Shown: one piece after another, positions 35,466 to 44,112 of the stretch
Numbering within the stretch: the first letter of the stretch is position 1
Layout: every line of letters begins with the position of its first letter
Source: Streptosporangiaceae bacterium
GTDB taxonomy: Bacteria > Actinomycetota > Actinomycetes > Streptosporangiales > Streptosporangiaceae
Assembly (NCBI GenBank): GCA_025964695.1
Contig: JAOPYK010000199.1
Location: 1-64,000, forward strand
Direction: 5' to 3'
Length of the DNA: 64,000 nt
Made by a program: the position numbers and the translations under genes
Notes under the pieces: model-generated
What the model was told of the DNA's origin: nothing
The model's input: the letters and a program-made list of their open reading frames with translations, nothing else
Databases searched by the model: none

Positions 35466-36548
35466 GTGATCCGATGGCGCAAAGGCAGCGTAGAAGGCGT
35501 CCGCCGTGAGTGGCCAGGGGCGGTCGAGCTCAATGTCGTGATCGACGGTTCCCCGGCCAGGGCGCTGGCCTACCCGGCGCTCGTCGGCCGTCCGGAGCCG
35601 GGCGACACCGTGCTGCTCAACACCACCGCACTGGCGATGGGCCTGGGCACCGGCGGGTACGCCATGGTCGTGGCGGTGCCGGACCGGCTGCCGCCCGACC
35701 CGTCCGGGCCCGGCCACCTGGTCAAGGCCCGCTACACCCCGCTGCAGGCCACCGTGCTCGGCGCCGACGAACAGGGCTCACCGCACCACGCCCTGCTGGC
35801 CGACGCCGACTCCCTGGACGGCCTGCCCGTCATCGTCGCCGATCTGCACTCGGCGCTGCCGCCCATCCTGGCCGGGCTGCTCGCCGCCCGCCCCGGCACC
35901 CGGGTGGTCTACGTCATGCCCGACGGCGGAGCGCTGCCGGCCTGGTTCTCCATGTCGATCGCCCAGCTCACCGCCGCCGGCGTGCTGGCCGCCACGGTGA
36001 CCACGGGCCAGGCGTTCGGCGGTGACCTCGAGACGGTGACCGTGCACACCGGGCTGCTGGCGGCCCGGCTGGTACTGGACGCCGAGGTGGTGGTGCTCGC
36101 CCAGGGACCGGGCAACCTCGGGACCGGCACCCGGTGGGGGTTCTCGGGGGTGTCGGCGGGTGAGGCCGTCAACGCGGCCGCCGTGCTGGCCGGCCGGCCG
36201 GTCGCGTCCCTGCGCGTCAGCGAGGGCGACCTGCGCGAACGTCACGTGGGCGTCTCCCATCACAGCCTGACCGCCTACGGCAGGGTCGCGCTGGCCCGCG
36301 CCGACGTGGTGGTGCCCGGGCTGCCCGGCCCGTTCGGCGACCGGGTCCGCGAGCAGTCAGCCGCCCTCGGCGACCGCCACCGGCTGGTACGGGTCCCGGT
36401 GGACGGCCTCCAGGACACGCTCAGGGACGCCGAGAAGGAGTGGGGGGTCCGGCTGTCCACCATGGGACGCGGGCTCGAGCAGGATCTGCCCTACTTCCTC
36501 ACCGCTGCGGCCGCCGGACGGCACACGGCCGCCCTGCTCGGCCGGTAG
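35466..36548 (+). CDS. DUF3866 family protein
   Basis: A 360-residue protein. It starts with a beta-rich domain of about 110 residues, including ALAYPALVGRPEPGDTVLLNTTA, and continues with an alpha/beta domain (VVYVMPDGGALPAWFS, LAQGPGNLGTGTRWGFSG, ERHVGVSHHSLTAYGRVAL). The pattern is the uncharacterised DUF3866 family that accompanies pafBC in actinobacteria. The GTG start is six bases after -10-like TACCGT (35454-35459). It diverges from pafB by 76 bp. Confidence 0.85.
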   Translation: MIRWRKGSVEGVRREWPGAVELNVVIDGSPARALAYPALVGRPEPGDTVLLNTTALAMGLGTGGYAMVVAVPDRLPPDPSGPGHLVKARYTPLQATVLGADEQGSPHHALLADADSLDGLPVIVADLHSALPPILAGLLAARPGTRVVYVMPDGGALPAWFSMSIAQLTAAGVLAATVTTGQAFGGDLETVTVHTGLLAARLVLDAEVVVLAQGPGNLGTGTRWGFSGVSAGEAVNAAAVLAGRPVASLRVSEGDLRERHVGVSHHSLTAYGRVALARADVVVPGLPGPFGDRVREQSAALGDRHRLVRVPVDGLQDTLRDAEKEWGVRLSTMGRGLEQDLPYFLTAAAAGRHTAALLGR

Positions 36549-36571
36549 GCGCCCGGCCGGTACCGCCCCGG

Positions 36572-37513
36572 TCAGTAGGCGCCGAGGATGTCGACGACGT
36601 AGACGAGGGTGTCGTCGCCCTTGATGCCGGACTGCTTGAGGCCCTTCGGCCCGTAACCCTGCGCCGGCGGCACGACGAGCAGCAGGCGGCTGCCCACCTT
36701 CTGCCCGAGGAGGCCCTGGTCCCAGCCCGGCATGACCTGCTTGGCCCCGATCACGGTCGAGAACGGGTGCCCGGCGGTGTAGGAGGAGTCGAATGCCCTG
36801 CCGTCACGCCAGAGATAGCCGGCGTACTGGAGGGCCAGGATCTGACCGCCCTTCACCGGCGCGCCGGCGCCCGTGATCAGTGTCCGCACCTGCAGGGTCT
36901 TGGGCGGGGCGGCCTTCGGCACCGTCACCGGCGGGGCCTGACCCGGCTGCGCGGCGCCCACGCGGGGCAGCCGGGCGTCGGTCAGCGGCTGAGCCGCCCC
37001 CTTGGCCCCCGACTCCTTCGGGAACCTGGCGACCACGTCCAGGACGTACACCAGCGAGTCCTGGCCGGTGATCTGCAGCTGCGGGGCGCCCTTGTCGCCG
37101 TAACCGTCCTTCGGCGGGATGACCGTGACCAGCCGGCTGCCGACCTTCGCGCCGACCATGGCCTTCTCCAGCCCCGGGATCAGTTGCCAGGACGGGAACG
37201 CCGCCGGGGTGTCCCCGCCGGCGAAGCTCGAGGCGATCAGCTTGTTGGCCGAGTCGTTCCAGGCGTAGCCGGCGTAGTCGGCGATCACCAGATCACCCTT
37301 GCGCACCTGCGCGCCCTTGCCCTTGATCACGGTCCGGGAGGCGAACTTCCCGTCCGGCTTGGTCGAGGGGATGGTGACGGTCGGCCGCAGGCCGAACGCC
37401 CCCTCCACCTTGACGCCGGACCCGCCACCACCACCGCCGCCGCACGCCGTCGGCAGCAACAGCAGCGGCGTGCACAGCACGGCGGCCAGACGGGACGCGG
37501 CGGCTCTGCGCAT
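36572..37513 (-). CDS. Lipoprotein with two FKBP-type peptidyl-prolyl isomerase domains
   Basis: A 313-residue exported protein. A signal peptide ends in a lipobox (LLPTAC), followed by a poly-Gly linker. Two FKBP domains follow, about residues 60-160 and 200-313, each with the pattern SRL-V-PP-GYG and a VYV(L/V)D end strand. The second domain keeps more of the family's active-site pattern (GRAFDSSY, VMPGWDQGLLG). It should help folding outside the membrane. It converges on the DUF3866 gene and follows pafA by 77 bp, as in other actinobacteria. Confidence 0.9.
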   Translation of the reverse strand: MRRAAASRLAAVLCTPLLLLPTACGGGGGGGSGVKVEGAFGLRPTVTIPSTKPDGKFASRTVIKGKGAQVRKGDLVIADYAGYAWNDSANKLIASSFAGGDTPAAFPSWQLIPGLEKAMVGAKVGSRLVTVIPPKDGYGDKGAPQLQITGQDSLVYVLDVVARFPKESGAKGAAQPLTDARLPRVGAAQPGQAPPVTVPKAAPPKTLQVRTLITGAGAPVKGGQILALQYAGYLWRDGRAFDSSYTAGHPFSTVIGAKQVMPGWDQGLLGQKVGSRLLLVVPPAQGYGPKGLKQSGIKGDDTLVYVVDILGAY

Positions 37514-37590
37514 GATGGATCCCCCCGGGGGCGGCTGGTGGGCGCGGAGCGCTCACACTACCGCCTGGTGGGCTCCCGGACGTTCCCGGA

Positions 37591-38949
37591 TCACATCCCG
37601 GCGATGAGCTTGTCCACCCTCTCGTCCACCGACTTGAACGGGTCCTTGCACAGCACCGTCCGCTGCGCCTGGTCGTTGAGCTTCAGATGCACCCAGTCGA
37701 CGGTGAAGTCGCGCCGCTTCTCCTGCGCCTTGCGGATGAACTCCCCGCGCAGCCTGGCCCGCGTGGTCTGCGGCGGCACCGACTTGGCCTCGAAGATGTC
37801 GAGATCGCGCGAGACGCGTTCGACCGCCCCGCGCTTCTCCAGCAGGTAGTACAGCCCGCGCCCGCGGTGCACGTCGTGATAGGCCAGGTCCAGCTGGGCC
37901 ACTCGGGGCGAGCTCAGCGGCAGGTCGTACTTACGCCGGTACCGCTCGATGACCTGGTACTTCGTCACCCAGTCGATCTCGCGGGCGACCATGTCCAGAT
38001 CACCGGTCTCCACCGCGCGCAGGGTCCGCTCCCACAGGTCCAGCACCCGCTTGACGGTCGCGTCCCCGCCGTTCTTGTCAACGAAGTCCTTGGCCTTGGA
38101 GAAGTACTCCCGCTGGATGTCCAGCGAGCTCGCCTCCCGGCCGTTGGCCAGCCGCACCTTCCGCCGGCCGGTCATGTCGTGGCTGACCTCGCGGATGGCC
38201 CGGATCGGGTTCTCCAGGGTCAGGTCCCGCATGACCACACCCGCCTCGATCATGCGCAGCACCAGGTCGGTGGCGCCGACCTTGAGCAGCATCGTCGTCT
38301 CGCTCATGTTCGAGTCGCCGACGATGACGTGCAGCCTCCGGAAGCGCTCCGCGTCCGCGTGCGGCTCGTCCCGGGTGTTGATGATGGGCCTGCTGCGGGT
38401 GGTGGCGCTGGAGACGCCCTCCCAGATGTGCTCGGCCCGCTGCGACACGCAGTAGACCGCCCCGCGCGGAGTCTGCAGCACCTTGCCGGCCCCGCAGATG
38501 ATCTGCCGGGTCACCAGGTACGGGATGAGCACGTCCGCCAGCCGGCCGAACTCGCCGTGCCGCCCCACGAGATAGTTCTCGTGACAGCCGTAGGAGTTCC
38601 CGGCCGAGTCTGTGTTGTTCTTGAACAGATAGATGTCACCGGCGATGCCCTCCTCCCGGAGCCGCCGCTCGGCGTCGACGAGCAGACCCTCGAGGATCCG
38701 CTCCCCCGCCTTGTCGTGCGTCACCAGATCCACGACGCTGTCGCACTCCGGCGTCGCGTACTCCGGATGGCTCCCCACGTCGAGGTAGAGCCGTGCGCCG
38801 TTTCGAAGGAACACATTGCTGGAACGACCCCACGAGACCACCCTGCGGAACAGATAGCGGGCCACCTCATCCGGTGACAACCGCCGCTGACCGCGGAAGG
38901 TGCATGTCACGCCGTACTCGTTCTCCAACCCGAAGATGCGCCTGTCCAC
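37591..38949 (-). CDS. pafA: PafA, Pup-protein ligase
   Basis: A 452-residue carboxylate-amine ligase of the glutamine-synthetase fold. The ATP/Mg site begins FGLENEYG (Glu9) and the catalytic Asp57 lies in [16 protein letters not shown]. It joins deamidated Pup to lysines of target proteins. The GTG start is six bases after -10-like TAGGCT (38956-38961), so it seems leaderless and independent of prcA. Paralogue of dop at 44102-45616. Confidence 0.97.
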   Translation of the reverse strand: MDRRIFGLENEYGVTCTFRGQRRLSPDEVARYLFRRVVSWGRSSNVFLRNGARLYLDVGSHPEYATPECDSVVDLVTHDKAGERILEGLLVDAERRLREEGIAGDIYLFKNNTDSAGNSYGCHENYLVGRHGEFGRLADVLIPYLVTRQIICGAGKVLQTPRGAVYCVSQRAEHIWEGVSSATTRSRPIINTRDEPHADAERFRRLHVIVGDSNMSETTMLLKVGATDLVLRMIEAGVVMRDLTLENPIRAIREVSHDMTGRRKVRLANGREASSLDIQREYFSKAKDFVDKNGGDATVKRVLDLWERTLRAVETGDLDMVAREIDWVTKYQVIERYRRKYDLPLSSPRVAQLDLAYHDVHRGRGLYYLLEKRGAVERVSRDLDIFEAKSVPPQTTRARLRGEFIRKAQEKRRDFTVDWVHLKLNDQAQRTVLCKDPFKSVDERVDKLIAGM

Positions 38950-38955
38950 ACCGTG

Positions 38956-38961
38956 AGCCTA
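38956..38961 (-). promoter_or_regulatory. -10 element, leaderless pafA
   Basis: TAGGCT ends six bases before the GTG of pafA. No convincing -35 box is seen. Confidence 0.4.
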
Positions 38962-39144
38962 TGCGGCCGCACCGTGTCATGGCACTGTCTGAGCCGCCCG
39001 GGTTCCCTGTGACGCGCGAGACCGGCCCCTCACCTGCACGATCTTGCTCGAACGGCCGGGTCTTCCGCCGCGTGCGAAGAGTCCCCCGCGGCCCCCGCGC
39101 ATCGCGTGAACCGTACGGCCGCGGCCGCGGCCGCGGCCGGGAAC

Positions 39145-39180
39145 GGCGATGGCCCCGTTCCACCGAACAGGGCCATCGCC
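39145..39180. terminator. Hairpin between prcA and pafA
   Basis: GGCGATGGCCC/GGGCCATCGCC is a perfect 11-bp stem, extended by GTTC/GAAC after one mismatch, with a CACC loop. It lies 64 bp past the prcA stop and probably ends the prcBA transcript. A (GCGGCC)n-like run lies at 39117-39139, and 39181-39240 is markedly AT-rich for this genome. Confidence 0.6.
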
Positions 39181-39244
39181 TTTACGTTGTAGATCACAAC
39201 TCGTTTTATGATCATTTCCAGCTCATCATGATCAGGCCGGAAGT

Positions 39245-39997
39245 TCAGGCGCCGCCGTCCTCCTCGGCCGGCGCCTCGACGTCCACGTCCGCCGCCGCGG
39301 CCCCGTTGGCGGCCTCACCCAGCAACTGGTCGATCCGGGCCGGGGGCAGCCGCCGGAACAGCCGGTGCACCCGGTTGCGGTCCAGCACCGCGGCCTCCAG
39401 CGACTTCGCCTCCAGATGCCGGTCCGCGTCCTGCTGCTCCAGCGCGTGCACAGCCGCCTTCAGCGCCGCCGCGAGAGACATGTCCTCCGCGTAGGCCTCC
39501 TTCAGCGACGCCGCCACCGCCTCCGCCTTGCCGCCCATCGCCACGAACCCGTGCTCGTCGGCCACCGAGCCGTCGAAAGTCAGCCGGTACATCTGATCAG
39601 TCGCAGCGTCCTCACCCACCTGCGCGACCACGAGCTCCACCTCGTACGGCTTGTACTGCTCGGTGAAGATCGTGCCCAGCGTCTGGGCGTAGGCGTTGGC
39701 CAGCCCCCGAGCCGTCACGTCCTGGCGGTCGTACTGATAACCGGTCACGTCGGCGTACCGGACCCCCGCCAGCCGCAGGTTCTCGAACTCGTTGTACTTC
39801 CCGACCGCGGCGAACGCGATCCGGTCGTAGATCTCACTGATCTTGTGCAGTGCCCGCGACGGGTTGTCCGCCACGAACAGGATGCCCTGGTCGTACTGCA
39901 GCACGACCACACTCCGGCCCCGCGCGATGCCCTTACGCGCGTAGTCCGCCTTGTCCTTGGCCTGCTGCTCGGGAGCCACATAGAACGGCATGGACAT
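39245..39997 (-). CDS. prcA: Proteasome alpha subunit PrcA
   Basis: A 250-residue alpha-type 20S subunit. The N-terminal helix region that closes the gate is [20 protein letters not shown]; the core has [20 protein letters not shown] and [19 protein letters not shown]. The tail is acidic. Alpha rings gate the core and bind the Arc ATPase. AAGGGGG lies eight bases before the ATG. It follows prcB by 15 bp. Confidence 0.97.
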   Translation of the reverse strand: MSMPFYVAPEQQAKDKADYARKGIARGRSVVVLQYDQGILFVADNPSRALHKISEIYDRIAFAAVGKYNEFENLRLAGVRYADVTGYQYDRQDVTARGLANAYAQTLGTIFTEQYKPYEVELVVAQVGEDAATDQMYRLTFDGSVADEHGFVAMGGKAEAVAASLKEAYAEDMSLAAALKAAVHALEQQDADRHLEAKSLEAAVLDRNRVHRLFRRLPPARIDQLLGEAANGAAAADVDVEAPAEEDGGA

Positions 39998-40012
39998 CGG
40001 TCGATCCCCCTT

Positions 40013-40858
40013 CTACCGCAGCGGGGCGGCGGGACCGCCCGGAGCGTTGTAACGCCCATCGACGACAGCCTGCGCGAGCGCGCCGACCTGCTCGTCCGCG
40101 AGCCTCCGGTAACCGTCGGCCGTCACCGACGACACCACTGGGAAGATCCGCCGGATCAGATCCGGGCCCCCCGTCGCGGAATCGTCGTCAGCGGCGTCGT
40201 AGAGCGCGTGCACGCACACCAGCGCCGCGTCCTCCTCCGACAGTCCCTCGCGGTACAGCTTCTTCAGCGAGCCCCGGGCGAACACCGATCCCGAGCCGAT
40301 CGAGTGATGATCGTGCTCCTCGTACTTCCCGCCCGCCGCGTCATAACTGAAGATCCGGCCGGCCCCGCGGTCCTCGTCGAAACCCGCGAACAACGGCACG
40401 ACCACCAGGCCCTGCATCGCCATCCCCAGATTGCCGCGGATCATCGTCGCCAGCCGGTTGGCCTTGCCCTCGAGGGAGAGCGTGCGGCCCTCCATCTTTT
40501 CGTAGTGCTCGAGCTCCACTTGGAACAGCCGCACCAGCTCCAGTCCCAGCCCGGCGGTGCCCGCGATGGAGATCGCCGAGAACTCGTCGGCGCGGAAGAC
40601 CTTCTCGATGTCCCGCTGCGCGATCACGTTGCCCGCGGTCGCCCGCCGGTCGCCGGCCATCACGACGCCGTCCGGGAACGTGACCGCCACGATGGTCGTG
40701 CCATGCGGGAGCTCGTCCCCCACCGGCGAGGCCGGCGGCGTACGCCGTGCGGGCAACAGGTCAGGGGAGTACGACGACAGGAAATCCGTGAAAGACGACG
40801 ACCCGGGGTCCATGAAGATCCCTGGGAGACGCCCGTAATGCGAATCGTGGGACGCCAC
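40013..40858 (-). CDS. prcB: Proteasome beta subunit PrcB
   Basis: A 281-residue beta subunit with a 53-residue propeptide ([17 protein letters not shown] region) removed before the catalytic threonine (Thr54) in [11 protein letters not shown]. The core motifs [16 protein letters not shown] and [19 protein letters not shown] follow. The GTG at 40858 is preferred because a GGAGGGAAGGAG tract lies just upstream and the propeptide then has the usual length; a GTG at 40876 would add six residues. In typical loci pup lies directly upstream; here 2.7 kb intervenes. Confidence 0.95.
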   Translation of the reverse strand: MASHDSHYGRLPGIFMDPGSSSFTDFLSSYSPDLLPARRTPPASPVGDELPHGTTIVAVTFPDGVVMAGDRRATAGNVIAQRDIEKVFRADEFSAISIAGTAGLGLELVRLFQVELEHYEKMEGRTLSLEGKANRLATMIRGNLGMAMQGLVVVPLFAGFDEDRGAGRIFSYDAAGGKYEEHDHHSIGSGSVFARGSLKKLYREGLSEEDAALVCVHALYDAADDDSATGGPDLIRRIFPVVSSVTADGYRRLADEQVGALAQAVVDGRYNAPGGPAAPLR

Positions 40859-41079
40859 GCGACTCCTTCCCTCCACTCACGCGGCCGGACCGCCCGGAAC
40901 ACGCTGGCCGGCCCGACGTGACCATGAAATCTTCTTAGACCCTACTGTCCCGGCAACGCGCATGGGCGGCTGCGTGATCCCGAGCCGAATCCGCCCAGGG
41001 CGAACCCGCCAGCCATTACCGGACCATCTGAAACGCACACGCACTGGTCGGTACGGCCACTCTCTCACCGCCCGAGCAC

Positions 41080-41085
41080 TACGAT
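41080..41085 (+). promoter_or_regulatory. -10 element of the gene at 41092
   Basis: TACGAT ends six bases before the GTG start, again without a ribosome-binding site. Confidence 0.35.
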
Positions 41086-41091
41086 GACGAC

Positions 41092-42732
41092 GTGGTGTGG
41101 GGACCTCCAGGCCGCCCGGGACCGCCCCCGGGACCGCCCCCGGGCGCGACGCCAGGGCCGGGCCGGCCCCCAGGACCGGGCTGGCCGAACCCGCACGCCC
41201 AGCGCAGCTGGCCGGGCACCCCTCTACCGCCGCAGTACACCCCCTCGCCACCCGGACCACCGGCCTCCGACCGCGATCCCTCCACCGACCCTTTCACCGA
41301 CCCCTTCCAGCAGGCCGAACACGACACCCGCGCCACCGTCGCCGCACCCTGGTGGTCACTGGCCGCCCCCGTCCACCGCCAGCAGGCCCTCGCTCCCCGC
41401 CTGCTCGGCCTCCCCGACCACACCTGGTGGATGTACGGCGCCTGGGCGCACTGGTACCGCCGGCACCCCGCCGACGGCCGCTGGTTCCCCTGCCCGCCCC
41501 CAAAGGCCACCCCCACCCGGCGCAGTGCCTTCTCCCCCCACCAGGGCCTCGTCCCACCCGGCGTCCCCCCGGAACTGCTGCCCACCGGACCCGATTTCAC
41601 CCACGACCTCGGCATCCCCCTGGCAGTCGCCGGCACCCCCGTCTCAGGTGCGGCCGTCTACCGGCTCCGCCAGATCATCACCGAGGCCGCCCTCGCGCCG
41701 CCCGCGGACCACCCGCTCGGCTGGAGCCACTTCCTGCACGGCACCCCCAGCACTGTCGCCGCCACCTGGAGCACCATGCTCTGGTGCGCCGCCGTGCCGC
41801 TGTTCGACCCCGACGTCGACGCCCCCCTGCTCGACCTCTGGGAGCCCTACCTCGCCCAGTCCTTCACCGACAACGGCAGGCTGCGCTGGCTGGTCTCACC
41901 CCTGCTGCGCACCATCATCGGGCTCTACGCCGAACGCCTGCACGCGGGCCGGCCCGACGCCGCCGGGCAGATCGCCCGCTGCATGGCGATGACCGCCCAG
42001 GCCCTGCGCGACGACCCCCGCTTCCAGGTACGCGCCACCGCCCTGCTGGCCATGCTCGAGCCCATCCAGCTCAATCCCGCCGTCGACCACCATGCCCTCG
42101 GCTACGGCGAGCAGGCCGTCGAACGCCAATGGATCAAACGCTGCCCCGCCCCGCTGCTGTCGGCCGTCTTCGGCGACATCGCACCCGGCGAATGCTTCCA
42201 GTTCGCCTTCTACGACCTGGCGGTCGCCGTCGCGCCCCTGTGCGGCGAACCCGACAGCACCACCTTCCTGGAACCCCGGCACGCCGCGATCGCGCTGATC
42301 GCCGCGGACATGGCCGGCTACCGCCCCGACCTGGCCGGACTGGTCGGCACCTGGCTCGACCCGGAACTGCGCGGCCTGCTGCTGTCGGTGCTGGAACAGC
42401 CGGGCCATCCGCTGCGCGGGCTGTGGCCGGTGCGAGGCAAGATGCCGGAGCCCTTCCGGCCCGCGAGCGCCTCGGCCGCACTGGACGTACTCAGCGCCGC
42501 CGCCGCGCTGGACTTCGCCTGGTGCCGGCTGGCGAAGGGCATTCCCATCCCCCCGGATGGCTTCAAGGTCCCCGAGGCCTTTGCCGCCGTCCTCGACGAG
42601 CCCCCGGCACCGGCACCCGCGCGCGCCCAGGCGGAGTCTTCCGCCGAGTCCGTGCCGGGAGACGATGAGGGCCCCTTGGCCCCGGCCCGGGAGACCGGCC
42701 GCCCCGACACCGGACCCATCAAGATCTCCTGA
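41092..42732 (+). CDS. Large hypothetical protein with Pro/Gly-rich N-terminus, inserted in the proteasome locus
   Basis: A 546-residue protein I do not recognise. Residues 1-75 are Pro/Gly-rich and encoded by short tandem DNA repeats (12-bp unit near 41110-41140). Then comes a Trp-rich block (PWWSLAAPVH, and HTWWMYGAWAHWYRRHP). A long, mostly helical Ala/Leu-rich part without membrane segments extends to about 490. The tail is acidic, with Pro/Ala. No nucleotide-binding or catalytic motif is evident. It lies on the plus strand between prcB and pup and is followed by an SRPBCC gene. Confidence 0.8.
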   Translation: MVWGPPGRPGPPPGPPPGATPGPGRPPGPGWPNPHAQRSWPGTPLPPQYTPSPPGPPASDRDPSTDPFTDPFQQAEHDTRATVAAPWWSLAAPVHRQQALAPRLLGLPDHTWWMYGAWAHWYRRHPADGRWFPCPPPKATPTRRSAFSPHQGLVPPGVPPELLPTGPDFTHDLGIPLAVAGTPVSGAAVYRLRQIITEAALAPPADHPLGWSHFLHGTPSTVAATWSTMLWCAAVPLFDPDVDAPLLDLWEPYLAQSFTDNGRLRWLVSPLLRTIIGLYAERLHAGRPDAAGQIARCMAMTAQALRDDPRFQVRATALLAMLEPIQLNPAVDHHALGYGEQAVERQWIKRCPAPLLSAVFGDIAPGECFQFAFYDLAVAVAPLCGEPDSTTFLEPRHAAIALIAADMAGYRPDLAGLVGTWLDPELRGLLLSVLEQPGHPLRGLWPVRGKMPEPFRPASASAALDVLSAAAALDFAWCRLAKGIPIPPDGFKVPEAFAAVLDEPPAPAPARAQAESSAESVPGDDEGPLAPARETGRPDTGPIKIS

Positions 42733-42834
42733 ACACCGGCACCTGGCGCCCAGAGCCCGCGGCATGGGCACGTCCGACCCGAGGTCTGGGGGCGCCCGGG
42801 GTGTTCCGCACCCGACCGCAGAGAAGGAGAATCG

Positions 42835-43302
42835 ATGACTCCCATGACGCACGAGCAGGCCGTCGTCCGGCTGCACCGCACGATCCCCGCCCCGCCCGAG
42901 CGGGTGTACCGCGCGTGGCTGGAACCCGAACTGCTGCGCCGCTGGCTCACGCCCGGCCTGGAGGTCACGCGGGTGGAGGTCGACGAGCGGATAGGCGGCC
43001 ACTATCGCATCTGGCAGGGCGGCGCCGACGGCGAGGCCGGCGGCTTCGAATGCGAACTGCTCGAGCTCGTCCCGGCCCAGCGGATCGTGTTCCGCTGGGG
43101 GTTCGTCGGGCCCGAGCGCCTCGCCGGTCCCGCGTATGACTCCCTGCTGACGATCACGCTCCGCGAGGAGCAGAACGGGACCACGGCGCTGACGCTGGTC
43201 CACGAGCGTCTCGGCGACCTGTACGCCGCGATGCCCTACGTGGCCGAGAACGTCGGACCGGGGTGGGAGATGGTCCTCGGCCGGCTCGCCGCGATCATCT
43301 AG
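42835..43302 (+). CDS. SRPBCC/AHSA1 family protein
   Basis: A 155-residue START-like (Bet v1 fold) protein with the AHSA1 pattern: VVRLHRTIPAPPERVYRAW, LRRWLTPG, and a C-terminal end beginning GPGWEMVLGRLAAI. Members bind hydrophobic ligands or act as stress proteins; the ligand is unknown. AAGGAGA precedes the ATG by four to five bases. A strong hairpin follows. Confidence 0.9.
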   Translation: MTPMTHEQAVVRLHRTIPAPPERVYRAWLEPELLRRWLTPGLEVTRVEVDERIGGHYRIWQGGADGEAGGFECELLELVPAQRIVFRWGFVGPERLAGPAYDSLLTITLREEQNGTTALTLVHERLGDLYAAMPYVAENVGPGWEMVLGRLAAII

Positions 43303-43336
43303 GAAGTGTGACGGCACCACATGGCCGAGGCGACAG

Positions 43337-43365
43337 CGGGGAGCCGACGTTTCGTCGGCTCCCCG
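43337..43365. terminator. Terminator hairpin after the SRPBCC gene
   Basis: CGGGGAGCCGACG and CGTCGGCTCCCCG form a perfect 13-bp stem with a TTT loop, 34 bp past the stop. It lies between two convergent genes and may serve both. Confidence 0.75.
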
Positions 43366-43540
43366 AGTCGCGCACGACGAGCGGCACGTAAGGCCGCCCG
43401 GACCCCCATCGGCCTGCGTACCGGCCTGCCCTGCCTTGCCCAGCGTTCGCGTGGCCGGCCCTGGAGCGCGATCGCGCGGTCCGAATGAATTGATCGGCGA
43501 ACAGCCCTGACCGTCTAGCCAGGGGTGATATCCGATCTAT

Positions 43541-43750
43541 TCACTGGCCTCCCTTTTGCACGTAGCTGCGCACGAACTCCTCGGCGTTCTCTTCGAGCAC
43601 TTCATCGATTTCGTCCAGAATTGCATCGACATCGTCGCTGAGCTTCTCCTGGCGCTCCTGGACGTCCTCGCCGGTCGCGGTCTGGGTCTCGTCGACCTCA
43701 CCGGTCCGCCTGTTGGTCTGCTTCTGTCCGCCGGTGTCCTTGGTGGCCAT
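43541..43750 (-). CDS. pup: Pup, prokaryotic ubiquitin-like protein
   Basis: A 69-residue, mostly disordered acidic protein with the Pup features: polar N-terminus (KDTGGQKQTNRRTG), central coiled-coil helix that docks on Arc (VQERQEKLSDDVDAILDEID) and C-terminal VRSYVQKGGQ. The terminal Gln must be deamidated by Dop before PafA can attach it. GGAGG lies five bases before the ATG. It is not next to prcB; convergent genes on the other strand separate them. Confidence 0.98.
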   Translation of the reverse strand: MATKDTGGQKQTNRRTGEVDETQTATGEDVQERQEKLSDDVDAILDEIDEVLEENAEEFVRSYVQKGGQ

Positions 43751-44101
43751 GTCATCCTCCACACTCGTGCTGGGTACCCCCGACCCTACCGTCAGTGACT
43801 CGAAACCAGCGGAAGCCATGATCTCTTCCGCCCGCCGCCGACGGTCTGGGGCCCTGCCGGGGTTATCGCCCGTGCGCCAACCCCTGAAACGGGCAAACCG
43901 GTCACAGATGTTCGGTGATCCCAGTCGACCCGGTACCGGGACCATCACGGCGGCCTGTAGCCAGCCGGTGACGGTCGGGGGCGGCCACCCGCACCCGGAA
44001 GTCCGGCAGCGCCGCAGACGGCCCGCAGAACGCCTACAGGGCCGGGCAGAGGGGAACGCCGTCACCGGGCGGTGACACAGAGCCGGGATCAGGAGCCGGG
44101 A
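43751..44101 (-). other. Gap between pup and dop
   Basis: These 351 bases hold no gene I can support. A small GTCACC-GGGC-GGTGAC hairpin is at 44061-44076, just past the dop stop. A 13-bp tandem repeat straddles that stop. The pup ribosome-binding site is near 43756-43760; the pup promoter is not obvious. Confidence 0.5.
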
Positions 44102-44112
44102 TCAGGAGCCGG
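44081..44112. repeat. 13-bp tandem repeat at the dop stop codon
   Basis: AGCCGGGATCAGG occurs at 44081-44093 and again at 44094-44106, then a partial third copy AGCCGG. The second copy contains the dop stop codon. This looks like a slipped-strand duplication. Confidence 0.7.

Noticed and set aside
39030-39215. Minus-strand 61-codon frame between prcA and pafA
   Set aside because: It runs through the hairpin and GCGGCC repeat, has no good ribosome-binding site and ends in poly-Ala. It is better read as intergenic structure.
43541-44065. Longer N-terminal extension of pup
   Set aside because: Pup is 60-70 residues and the ATG at 43750 has a strong ribosome-binding site. The extra residues are not Pup-like.
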